Assembly (NCBI RefSeq): GCF_900343025.1
Contig: NZ_OUND01000002.1
Coordinates: forward strand, 62,001-126,000
DNA length: 64,000 bases
Reading direction: 5' to 3'
Origin: Arsenophonus endosymbiont of Aleurodicus floccissimus
Lineage (GTDB): Bacteria; Pseudomonadota; Gammaproteobacteria; Enterobacterales; Enterobacteriaceae
A program made the translations under genes and the position numbers. This document shows, one piece after another, positions 47,695-57,995 of the stretch; the first letter of the stretch is position 1; each line of letters opens with the position of its first letter. The notes beneath the pieces were generated by a model. That model did not search any database, was not told the origin of the DNA, and worked only from the letters and a program-made list of their open reading frames with translations.

Positions 47695-48612
47695 TCATTT
47701 CTGTTTTTTGTCATCAGCTAATACCATGTAAGTACAGGTAAATAGTGAGGCGTGAGCGCTTTTATCACTACCAATATCGACATCTAACTCAATTACCGCT
47801 TGACATCCCTAGCCAGTCGATCTAAAGCACCGCGTATATTACAAAGATCGGCGACTGCATTTGGACGGCCAACAATCGGTTTATGATAACGAATATGACC
47901 ATCAACCAAAATAATATAACCACCCAGGTGTCTTTCCTGTAGTAATAACCATATTAACCCCCAACCGGTTAAAGTGGCTAGTGAAAACTGACTACCAGCA
48001 AAAATGCTATGGTGAGGATTTTGATTTCTACCTTCAGACATACTGTTGATAAAACTCTGGCCGGTATACTGCACTATCTTTATTCCCATCTTTTCACTTA
48101 ACGGAATTTTTTCATGCCAAATTTTTTATAATTGATTACACCAATCAGGTCTCCGTAAAATTTTATCCGGAGTTTGCACCTTTTTAATCATCAAAAAATG
48201 CTTCACCAGTGTAAGAAGCTGGCTTGCAATAGGATCGCAATTTTTAAATCCTAAACAACGAAAAAAAAGGAACAGCCCCTTCACGGACACTAGAAATAAT
48301 TCTTTTACACCTTTCTGACGTGCAACTGATTCCAATGCTATGGCAATCAGTTTTCCTAATCCTTTGCCTCGCATACTAGGATGAACAGATAAAAAACGGA
48401 TAGCACCTTCATCATCTGCATTTATATACAAGCGACCAATGACAAGTATTTGACCGGCTTCATTCACTATCATCTGATGATGCGCTGTGGAATCATAGCC
48501 ATCTTTTTCAGAGCCGGGTGGTTGATGGAAAGGTTTACGCAACATCTCCCCAACGAAACTGATAATAATTTTTCAAATCAGCTTCTGTTTTTGGCACTCG
48601 TAGATGATACAT
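47695..48612 (-). pseudogene. fabY: FabY/YiiD, acetyltransferase-thioesterase fusion, degraded
   Basis: Two domains: an N-terminal GNAT acetyltransferase and a C-terminal hot-dog thioesterase (YiiD_C). ATG 48612 ([19 protein letters not shown]), GGAGAG ribosome site. The frame breaks near 48545 after YQFRW, and again near 48095 between DWCNQL (TAA 48126) and [17 protein letters not shown] motif VHPSMRGKGLGKL is intact; the hot-dog part has [22 protein letters not shown] third shift near 47795 (RLARD then [11 protein letters not shown]) precedes TGA 47695. In some bacteria FabY starts fatty-acid synthesis. Downstream of dtd, as in E. coli. Confidence 0.9.
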
Positions 48613-48660
48613 AAAATTCTCTCCTTTTAGTAAATAATGGCAGAGTTTATAACTAAACCA

Positions 48661-49094
48661 AACCTGCAAGTAAAATGTTACTGGACCATTATTCGTTAAA
48701 CTAACTTGCATATCAGCAGTAAGCTGTCCTGTTTCTGCTTTTATTCCTCTCAATCGGCACTGCTCAATAAAATAATGATATAGCGCATTGGCTTTATCGA
48801 CAGTTGCGCTATTTGAAAAGCTAGGCCTCATTCCTTTTTTAGTATCAGCTGCTAAAGTAAATTGAGAAACAACCAGCAAACTGCCACCCACTTGCTGAAT
48901 ACTCAAATTCATTTTATCCTGCTCATCGTTAAAAATACGATAACCAATTATTTTTTCACACAACCATTGAGCTTTTTGCTCATTATCCTCTTTTCAATAG
49001 CCAAAAACACTAATAAACCTTCTACAATTTGGCCAACACATTTTTCTTCAACTATCGCATTAGCCTGTGTCACACGTTGAATTAAGGTAATTAT
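48661..49094 (-). pseudogene. dtd: D-aminoacyl-tRNA deacylase Dtd, no ATG, frameshift, no stop
   Basis: Dtd frees tRNA from D-amino acids. Alignment puts the start at 49094, where the codon is ATA (ITLIQRVTQANAIVEE follows). A shift near 48985 separates [10 protein letters not shown] from [19 protein letters not shown]. Active-site motifs [17 protein letters not shown] and [11 protein letters not shown] are intact. After the terminal LQV the expected stop is TGG, so the frame reads on through the spacer into the first 25 codons of fabY and ends at 48535. Start, middle and end are all damaged. yihY, normally just upstream, is absent. Confidence 0.88.
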
Positions 49095-49156
49095 ACAAAT
49101 CCTGTATTAAAACAAAGATAACATTAATCTAACTATTATTTCAGTCATATTAATAA

Positions 49157-49776
49157 CTACTGTTTAGCAGGGATGCTGAAATCATAGTTAGCAAAATATT
49201 TTGCGACAGTATTTTTATCGCTAACATGCCAGCTTTTAATACCAAACTGTGCGGCAGCAGCAACATTTTCCTCGATATCATCAAAAAAAATAGCGTTTTC
49301 AGCAGCAAATCCCTCTGATTGTAAAACATATTTATAGATTACTAGGTCGGGTTTACGCATGACGAGATCTTGGGATAAGTAGAGAAAATCTGAAAAAGCT
49401 GCGATTTCAGTATAATGACTAGGCCAATAATTTTGATGTAAACGATTTGTATTGGATAAAATAACCACACGATGGCTTTGCTCACGTAAACGAGTCATAA
49501 TTTCGATTACATCATAACGCAATGAAACGAAGATAGCGTTCCATCCCAGTGCAAACTCTTCAAAACTTAATGATAAACTTAATTTTTCACTAATAAATTC
49601 ATCAGAATCAGAATCAGAAATTTTATCATATTCATGTAGTTTCGCTGGTTCATCTAGTTCAAAATTTTGCGCCTGACTGTGGCGGTAGGGATCTTACTTA
49701 ATTCGCTCCAAACCTGTAGTGCTCGATTAAAGTCGATATTAATAATTACATTACCCATATCGAAAATATACAGCAT
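49157..49776 (-). pseudogene. yihX: YihX, HAD-family sugar phosphatase, frameshifted
   Basis: YihX dephosphorylates alpha-glucose-1-phosphate. ATG 49776 gives MLYIFDMGNVIINIDFNRAL (HAD motif I) and WSELSKIPTATV, then one indel near 49680 shifts to ELDEPAKLHEYDK. From there the frame is clean: VVILSNTNRLHQNYW (motif II), SQDLVMRKPD (motif III Lys), IFFDDIEENVAAA (motif IV). TAA 49157. One lesion only; total ~206 codons, normal. In E. coli yihY and dtd follow; here dtd follows directly. Confidence 0.88.
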
Positions 49777-50449
49777 AAATTATCTCCATAGTGACTGATA
49801 TAATTTTACTATATCATTATTAAAAGGAACAAACAAAAGAAAATAATTATTTATCAAAATAGAAGTTTTTTTATAATAAATAAAATTGAGCCAACAGGTA
49901 ATAACATATTTAACGACTAGCTGTGACCAGTGTTACAATTTTAATCTTTTTTAGTTTGAACAAAATGGATAACATTTTCATATTATATCGAGTTATTTAT
50001 ATCCAATCGGCCAATCTCATTTATCAAAAAAATATTTTATATAGAAAAAACTATCTATTATTTAGTTCATTATAAAAGACATTTAATTCGTTTTTTGGTT
50101 AAATTTTAACCTTTTTTCGTGATAGAAAAAAACTTCTCAAATGTTTAACCAACCTTAATTTAAAATTATTATTCTAAGTTAATTAACTATTATGATAATA
50201 AAATAATAATGTTATTGTTTTTAATATGAAATAATATAAATAAAAAACCATTTTAAAATAAAAATAAAAATAAAACTTACCAAAGATATTTTTTATTTTC
50301 AAATATAATAATCATTAATAAACTTTTCATATAAATAAATTTAATTTTAAAGTAATTATTTTTATTAAATTTTTATTTTTATTTTATATATATTCGTCAA
50401 TCAATTACACAACACTAATTATTTATAATTTTATTTAAGGTTTTAAATT
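49777..50449. other. Long AT-rich gap upstream of the phosphoesterase relic
   Basis: About 670 bases, with long A/T tracts, no coding remnant. The promoter of the next gene must lie here; ATTTAAGG (50432-50439) is its ribosome site, 10 bases before the ATG. Confidence 0.4.
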
Positions 50450-51384
50450 ATGGAAAATAAAATTGCTGCAGTTAATTCTACATACAGTATTTTTGTTATA
50501 TCATATCCGCAAGCTTGGTGTTTAGCATTAGCTGATAATGATCCTAATGATGATAGAAGTAGATGGCATAGTAAATTAAATCCAGTTCGCAATAGTATTG
50601 TTTCACTGAATAATTCTCTTCATGTCCCATTTGGAATGATTAATGGTGAGCTCACTGAATATGGGCGTAGAAGTCAAAGAGAAAGTTATCGTAAATTTTT
50701 TTCACCAAACGCATTAAATTTCTATGTTTACGTTGGATTAGGTAATCATGATTACCAAAACAATGTCGGTAATTGTAGTGAATCCAGCAATTCTGATTAC
50801 AGTATGAATGCCTGTGCAAAAGGAATGGTATTCGACATGCATTATCGAATAGAAGAATACCGTCATTATCCTACTTCAATTAATTTTTCATACGGCAGTG
50901 GTGAGTATTCGGGAAGTAAAGCATATTCATGGGATTATGGTGATATTCATTATGTACAATTACAAAATTATCCAACTTATCACGTAGTGCTAGATCACTG
51001 GGCGGCCCAGATAATCAAAGTAACCCAATCGATGGATTGGTTAGAATCTGATCTAAAAAGCGCCAAGCAAAGAGGCAAAACTATTGTATTAAATATTCAT
51101 GATGGCACGGATCATTTTATCCATCAGAGTAGCACTGAAGAAAAAAATAGATTTAGACGTTTTATGAGTGATTATAATGTTAAAGCTGTTTTTGTTGGTC
51201 ATACTCATCAAGTTGCACAAGAGAACCCTTATGGCAATCATGAGCTCTTTGGCAATTTTAAGGTTTATAATAGCGGACACTATTTAAAGGTGATTTTCTA
51301 GTCGTTGATGTAAACGGGCGCAATTTAACGGTCAAAGTTTATAATGGCTCATCTGGCACTGCTAACTATATAAAAACATTATAA
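50450..51384 (+). pseudogene. Metallophosphoesterase-like protein with altered metal ligands, 3' frameshift
   Basis: A calcineurin-fold phosphoesterase by motif order: GLGNHDYQNN (GNHD box, ~residues 98-107), VLNIHDGTDH, and VFVGHTHQVAQ (GHTH box, ~250). The first boxes are changed: ISYPQAW sits where relatives have a D-P-Q metal site, and GELTEYGRR where GD(L)TEYG is expected, so two aspartate ligands are Tyr and Glu. ATG 50450; 283 codons are open to TAG 51301, after which a one-base shift restores FLVVDVNGRNLTVKVYNGS to TAA 51384. No signal peptide. Flanked by long AT-rich gaps and outside the E. coli backbone, so likely acquired. Substrate unknown. Confidence 0.6.
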
Positions 51385-51746
51385 TTAAATTAACCGTAAC
51401 TTTAGTTTAACATTTGCTATTGAATAATTGATCACAGCTGGTTAGACAAATAATCTGATAACAGATGTATAATTTTTACTAATATGTATAGAACAATAGC
51501 AGTACTGTTATCAATGAAATAACAAATCACTTATGTTTTACATAAGTAGCTTTACTGACGGTTACTAAGCAATGACGATATTTTATTAGTGATTTACGAT
51601 TTTAATCAGTATCAATACCAAATATAAATAATACTGCCACACTGCACTGATTGAACATTTAAAGTATTTTCAACAGGCAGCTGACAGTAAATTTTGTCGT
51701 TATGCTAAATAATAATTGGATTTTAGTAATCAATAGATAAAAAAAT
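51385..51746. other. Spacer between the phosphoesterase relic and typA
   Basis: About 360 bases with no coding sequence. Tail-to-tail spacer; ends at the typA terminator. Confidence 0.4.
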
Positions 51747-51767
51747 AAAGGCGTTTAATACGCCTTT
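51747..51767 (-). terminator. typA terminator
   Basis: Stem AAAGGCGT / ACGCCTTT with a 5-base loop, followed on the minus strand by TATTTTTTTATC. Twenty-two bases past the typA stop. Classic intrinsic terminator. Confidence 0.8.
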
Positions 51768-51788
51768 TATTTATATTAAATCAAACAA

Positions 51789-53612
51789 TTAAACTTCTTT
51801 ATTTCGATAGGCACGACGGCGATCGTTTTCAGTCAAATAACGTTTTCTTAAACGAATTGATTGTGGCGTAACTTCCACTAATTCATCATCATCGATAAAT
51901 TCTAACGCCTGTTCTAATGTTTTTTTAATCGGCGGGGATAAAGTTGTCGCTTCATCTGTCCCTGAGGCACGCACGTTAGTCAATTTTTTACCCGTTAAAC
52001 AGTTGACAGTTAAATCATTAGAGCGAGAATGGATGCCAATAATTTGTCCTTCATATACTTCAGCACCATGACCAAGGAATAATTTACCGCGATCTTGCAA
52101 ACTATAAAGTGCATAAGCTACAGCTTTACCTTGACCATTTGAGATCATGACCCCATTTTGGCGGCGACCAATTTCACCAGGACGGACATCATCATAGTGA
52201 CTAAAGGTTGCATACAGCAAACCTGTCCCTGATGTCATGGTCATAAACTCAGTTCGAAAACCAATTAGTCCACGACTTGGAATAATATAATCAAGCCGTA
52301 CCCGTTCTTTACTATCAGGCAACATATCGCGCAATTCACCTTTATGTTCACCTAATGCCATCATAACGTCGCCTTGGTGCCGCTCTTCAATATCGAGTGT
52401 AACCCGTTCAAAAGGTTCCTGTTTACGACCTTCAAATTCACGGAAAATAACCTTTGGTCGAGAAACAGCTAATTCAAAACCTTCACGACGCATGTTTTCA
52501 ATCAATACCGAAAGGTGCAGCTCACCACGACCGGAAACACGGAAAGCGTCATGATCTTCAGTCTCTTCCACACGTAATGCAATGTTATGCACTAACTCTT
52601 TTTTTAGGCGATCTAAAATTTGACGGGAAGTAACATATTTTCCTTCACGACCACAAAATGGTGAGGTATTAACACAAAAATACATACTTACCGTTGGCTC
52701 ATCAACAGCCAGTGCTGGCAATGCCTCAATATTATTTGGATCACATAAGGTATCTGAAATATTTAATTCTCCCGCACCCGTTAAGGCAATAATATCACCG
52801 GCTTGGGCAATTTCAGAATCGATACGCTCTAATCCTAAATGCGTTAATACCTTACCTACTTTACTACTACGTGTTTTGCCATCACTGTCGATAATAGTGA
52901 TGGTTTGATTTGGTTTGATTGCGCCACGCTTAATGCGACCAATGCCAATAACACCCAAGTAATTGTTGTAATCAAGCTGAGATATTTGCATTTGGAAAGC
53001 ACCCGCCAGATCAACCTGCGGCGGAGCAACATATTTTACAATTGCTTCGTAGAGTGGCGTCATATCTGCCGCCATATCATTGTAATCGGTTCCAGCAATA
53101 CCATTGAAGGCTGAGGCGTAAATGATAGGAAAATCCAGTTGTTCATCAGTCGCTCCTAAGTTGACAAACAGATCGAAAACCTGATCAACAACCCAATCAG
53201 GTCTTGCGCCTGGACGATCGATTTTATTGGCTACCACAATTGGCTTTAAACCATGGGCAAAGGCTTTTTGGGTAACGAAGCGGGTTTGCGGCATCGGACC
53301 GTCCATTGCATCAACCAATAGCAGCACACTATCAACCATTGACATAACCCGTTCGACTTCACCACCAAAATCAGCATGCCCTGGTGTATCAACAATATTA
53401 ATTCGATAATCATGCCATTGGATGGCGGTATTTTTTGCCAAAATCGTGATGCCACGCTCTTTTTCCAAGTCATTGGAATCCATCACACGTTCATCGAGGT
53501 TATTACGTTCACCAAAGGTGCCAGATTGTTGTAATAATTTATCGACTAGTGTCGTTTTTCCATGATCGACGTGGGCGATGATGGCGATATTTCTTAAATT
53601 TTCAATAGACAC
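51789..53612 (-). CDS. typA: Ribosome-associated GTPase TypA/BipA
   Basis: Complete 607 residues (E. coli 607). Translational GTPase that helps 50S assembly and stress or cold growth. G1 [10 protein letters not shown] (residues 13-22), G3 [16 protein letters not shown]4 [10 protein letters not shown], then EF-G-like domains II, III ([19 protein letters not shown]), V ([21 protein letters not shown]-type region, here [19 protein letters not shown]) and the family C-terminal domain ending RRAYRNKEV. No defect. Monocistronic, with terminator at 51747. Intact while nearly all neighbours decay, so it is under selection. Confidence 0.98.
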   Translation of the reverse strand: MSIENLRNIAIIAHVDHGKTTLVDKLLQQSGTFGERNNLDERVMDSNDLEKERGITILAKNTAIQWHDYRINIVDTPGHADFGGEVERVMSMVDSVLLLVDAMDGPMPQTRFVTQKAFAHGLKPIVVANKIDRPGARPDWVVDQVFDLFVNLGATDEQLDFPIIYASAFNGIAGTDYNDMAADMTPLYEAIVKYVAPPQVDLAGAFQMQISQLDYNNYLGVIGIGRIKRGAIKPNQTITIIDSDGKTRSSKVGKVLTHLGLERIDSEIAQAGDIIALTGAGELNISDTLCDPNNIEALPALAVDEPTVSMYFCVNTSPFCGREGKYVTSRQILDRLKKELVHNIALRVEETEDHDAFRVSGRGELHLSVLIENMRREGFELAVSRPKVIFREFEGRKQEPFERVTLDIEERHQGDVMMALGEHKGELRDMLPDSKERVRLDYIIPSRGLIGFRTEFMTMTSGTGLLYATFSHYDDVRPGEIGRRQNGVMISNGQGKAVAYALYSLQDRGKLFLGHGAEVYEGQIIGIHSRSNDLTVNCLTGKKLTNVRASGTDEATTLSPPIKKTLEQALEFIDDDELVEVTPQSIRLRKRYLTENDRRRAYRNKEV

Positions 53613-53823
53613 AAATTGTTACCATATTATCTAACTGGAAAGGATTAAATGACTTTGGCCAAGCAGTAGCTTGCCGGTGGGCATCTACACATATGCTGTT
53701 ATTTTACACATAATATTGGCGGAGTGAAATAAATGTGAACTATATCAAGTTAAATAATCCACCTAACCAGGCAGATCATTGTTTGAAACGCATTTTAAAC
53801 AATTAAAAAAAATTATTCCTCTG

Positions 53824-54858
53824 TTAGTTTGCAAATGTGTTTCTTACATTATATATTACCCTTAATAGAGCTGTTAACGACAATAAATTATCCTCCTTGA
53901 GGAGATGTTGAGTGTAGCTTTTTTGACACCAATCATTTTTAAATATATTAATAGAATCATTATGATTTAAGCTACTAAAATTGGCTTGATAAATATTAAA
54001 ATAACTTTCTATTGTATAATAAAGATCTTGCTGCTGTTGGTTGGTTAAAGATTTATTTTTTCTATTTATCACTATATCAATTAGATCTTCAATAATTTTC
54101 TTCTTATTATCAATTTGAAAATAAAATTCAGTTAATGGTTTAATACAGTAATTAATAATGTCATTTTTTTGTTGTTTAATAAAATAATGAAGAGCAGAAT
54201 GATGATGAAATTTTTTTAATTGAATAAAATTATCAACCGCTTTAAACAAACTATATAAATATAATATCGATTCAGGTGTCACCATATTTTTCAACACTTG
54301 AACTAATAAATTAAATTGACTTTCATTAAAGTGCCTACCTAAAAAAATTTTGTCAGCAATTTCTTTTTTCAAAATAGCTTGTTTATCTTCATCTAACTGA
54401 TGATAAAAATAGGAAAATGTATACATTGCTTTAGAAAAATTTATTTTATTATTGTTAAGCAACAGGAAACCCTTATTTTTCAACTCAATCAAATGATTGC
54501 TCTTACCTTCTATTTCAGAAAATAAATTTTCAATCATTCTCGCTGGTGACTCTAATTTAAAATCACGCTGTTTATTTAAATCAATACTTTTTTCTATTTC
54601 AGCAATAATGATAGAAATTTTACTTTTAACATCTATTCTGGCTTTAATAAAATGGCAAAGATGATCAAAATTTTTATTATAAATTTCAGATCTGGTCAGT
54701 GTTATAAAAGGTAGTAATAGGGTATTACGAATATCATTCATTTTCTTTATAATATCGTAGCCTTTTCTTACAGCAAATCTATCGTTGAAACTATCTGTTT
54801 TTCCTATAAAAATATCACTACCAATAACCCTTTAATGATAATTTCCAATATTCGGCAT
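53824..54858 (-). pseudogene. Unknown helical protein with an early in-frame stop
   Basis: A 305-codon open frame from ATG 54741 reads NDIRNTLLLPFITLTRS, KARIDVKSKISIIIAEIEK, ALHYFIKQQKNDIINYC, ending RVIYNVRNTFAN. It extends upstream in frame to ATG 54858 (MPNIGNYH, TAA, then RVIGSDIFIGKTDSFNDRF). That upstream ATG has AAGGA at ideal 7-base spacing, the internal one has no good site. So the gene was 344 codons and lost its start to one TAA at codon 9; re-initiation at 54741 is possible. Mainly alpha-helical, Lys/Ile/Asn-rich, no membrane helix or signal. No family recognised; between typA and ppc, foreign to E. coli. A secreted host-interaction protein is conceivable, unproven. Confidence 0.5.
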
Positions 54859-54991
54859 AGCAAATTCCTTTTGCTGATATGTATAATTATTGCCATGATC
54901 ATAATGATTATTTCATGCTAAATAACCTAAACCAACTTTCCATAGCAAAAATTAGCTGCTAACGCAGCTATTTGGCTGTTTTTGACAAAAT

Positions 54992-57604
54992 TTAGTCGGT
55001 ATTACACGCATACCAGCGGCAATGGTCACCATTAACGCTTGTTTAATATAGGGATCCGGTTGTTGCGGTTGCCTAGAACGATGCAATAACTCCGCCTGTA
55101 AGACATTTAAAGGATTGGTCTGAACATTTCTTAAGGCAATGGATTCAGCAATCCACGGTAAATCAGCCATTAATGTTTTATCCTTTGAGATAGCAAGTAT
55201 ACTGTTAATATTTTGCGCCAGCTATTTGCGTAGTTCTTCGCCTAATGGCCACAGCCGTTTTTCAACCAATCGCTGATCATAATATTCAGCTAACCACAAA
55301 TCAGCTTTAGCAAATACCATCTCCAACATCGCAATACGAGTCTTGCAGAAAGGCCAGTCATGCCACATATCATCAAGAACTGATTTCATGCCATTCTCAA
55401 TAACATGCTGCAATGCCGCCCCTGCACCTAACCAGGCGGGTAACATTAAGCGATTTTGGTGACCAGGCAAAAATCCAGGGAATAGCTCGCAGAGTTTCTA
55501 CACCACCATCCTGACGACGTTTTGTCGGCCTGTGGAACCCAATGGTAATTTAGCTAACTCAAACTCTGGGGTGGTAGCGAGAAAATAGGTAACAAAATCA
55601 GGTTGTTGGCAAACATAATTACGATACATATTACATGAGATATCAGATAATATTTCCATTAGCCCACGCCATTCTGGCTTTGGTTCCGGTGGTGGTAATA
55701 AATTAGCTTCCAATATTGCGCTAGTATAAATAAACTGCTCATCGTTACTTGCGGTAAGCCATATTTAAAGCGGAACATTTCCCCTTGTTCAGTAGCTCTT
55801 AATCCGCCTTTTAAACTACCAGGCGGTTGTCAAAGCAGTGCCGAATGCGCTGGCGCTCAGCCACGACCATGAAATAGGGTTAACTTAACTTTTTCTTTGT
55901 CACAAAGTTTAATTAGCGCCTCCTGGGCGCAATACTGAGCCCAGGAGGCCGCCATCACTCCAGCGTCTTTGGCTGAATCGGAGTAACCGATCATGACCAT
56001 CTGTTTATTATCAATAATCTCACGATACTCGGGGATGGTGGGCAATTTTTGCATCACGCTTTCAGCATTATTTAAATCATCTAAGGTTTCAAACAGTGGC
56101 ACCCCACCGGTAATTTTAGTGAACATCCGCTTTCTTTAAGCAGCAATTTTACCGCTAATACATCAGATGATACTTTTGCCATGGAAATAACATAAGCAGC
56201 AATGGCGTCCGTCGGTGAATCGGCAATAACCTGGCAAGTAGCCAATACTTCTTGCGTTTCTGCACTAGGTTGCCAATTTTTTGGCCAAAGTAGCCGTTTA
56301 GAACTTAGTTCAGCCAATAAAAAAGTCTGTTTTTCTTCCTCCGACTAATTTTTATAATCACCTAACTCAAGGTAATAAAGTAGCTCTGCTAATGCATTAG
56401 TGTGGCGGCTACTTTCCTGACAGATATCAATCTGTACTAATTGCAAACCAAAACAACGAATACGGCGTAAGGTATCGAGTAATTGTCCATTGGCGATAAT
56501 CGGCATACCACAGGCAATAAATGATTGATAACAAGTATAAAGTGGTTGCCAAAGTTGTTGATTATCATAAAGATAGTCTTCAGGTGGCAATACCTTTTCA
56601 CTTTTAATACAACTGTCCAGATAATCGAGTGTATTGCGTAAACGGCTACGTAAATCTTTAGCAATCTGGCGATAAGGCTCATTAATATCATCACCACCGG
56701 CTAATTATCGAAGTTCAGCCGTTGTTTCTGACATCGATAACTCAGAGACCAAGATTTGAATATCAGCTAAAAAAGCTCAGCCGCTTTCCAGCGACTTAGT
56801 AAAAGGGCTTCTAGAGTGACTTCGGCAGTAACAAGAGGATTACCGTCATGATCTCCACCCATCCAGGAAGTGAAGCGGATCAAATTATAGTCTCAACAGG
56901 CAAATTAATCGTCAAACTGGCTTCAAGCTGTTCATTCAGTTCACGTAAAAAAGCAGGAACCTCTTCCCATAATGAATTTTCAACCACCGTAAATCCCCAT
57001 TTAGCTTCATCAATCGGCGTAGGGCGATTTTTACGGATGTCATCGGTATACCAGCACTGGGCAATTAATTGGCGTAAACGTCGCATAATATTATTACGTT
57101 CATAATCCGCTAAATCATCATGATCTAACTGTACCAGACAGGTATTCACTTCAATCAATTTATGAATTAAAGTGCAGCGCGCAATTTCTGTTGGATGAGC
57201 AGTTAATACTAATTCAATTGATAATTCATCAATCGCTTTTGTTATCACTTTATTAGTAAATTTTTTTCCTTTAAGCGAGCAAAAAGCTTAGCTAATACCT
57301 GAGAATTACTAGATGCCTCACTGTGAGGAGAAATGCTATAGTATTGCTCTGAGACATTGGCTAGATTAAGAAATTAATTAAATGCCCTAGCGACAGGAAG
57401 AAGTTCATCATTAGAGAAATTTTGTAAGGTTTTCAATAAAGCTTGACGTTGTGCTTTATTTCCTGCCCGAGAATATTTTAATAATTTACGAATAGATTCT
57501 ACTTTATTTAAGATATCCTCACCCAAAGCATTTTTAATTGTATCACCTAATAATTTACCTAACATGCTGACATTACTGCGCATCGCGGAATATTGTTGAT
57601 CCAT
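54992..57604 (-). pseudogene. ppc: Phosphoenolpyruvate carboxylase Ppc, heavily degraded
   Basis: Ppc refills oxaloacetate from PEP and bicarbonate. Full ~883-codon length. ATG 57604 ([19 protein letters not shown]) meets TAA at 57374 after VARAFN; a frame change follows near 57250. Then [13 protein letters not shown] (catalytic His), [20 protein letters not shown]-type [36 protein letters not shown] is followed by TGA and APAHSALL: the GSIGRGG catalytic loop of relatives is deleted. [14 protein letters not shown] and [15 protein letters not shown] come later; the end GMR-NTD-stop at 54992 is shifted by a GT insertion. More than eight lesions. Confidence 0.94.
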
Positions 57605-57921
57605 TAAAACTCCCTAACTTTCACTGGCTAAAAGCTTACTTATGAATTATTTAAGTTGAGACAGTTTTATCAGTCGATAATTACCTTTTCTTATTCTCAC
57701 GCTAAAAACAGAATCGCTAAATAATAACATTCTCTGATGATATAACGGATATCTGCTTTATCATTAAATCTAGATCAATAAGTATGGCATCTTTATAAAA
57801 TTTTATAATTGACTTATTCCCACTATAAAGATTATTTCAGTGCAAGGTAGGGTGCAATTTCAGGAAATTATTGAATCAAGGACTAGCTAGCCAATATTGT
57901 TAGCCATCAAAAAGACTTTAC
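57605..57921. other. Upstream region of ppc
   Basis: About 320 bases, no coding remnant. Should contain the old ppc promoter. Confidence 0.4.
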
Positions 57922-57956
57922 CAACAAACAGAGGAATAATTCCTCTGCTTTTGTTG
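57922..57956. terminator. Terminator between metL and ppc
   Basis: Stem CAACAAACAGAGGAA / TTCCTCTGCTTTTGTTG, near perfect over 15-16 bp with a 3-base loop. It stands 40 bases after the metL stop and can end the metL transcript. Confidence 0.6.
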
Positions 57957-57995
57957 ACTATCAATGCATCTAGAAGCGCGGCGATTATGCTGTTA

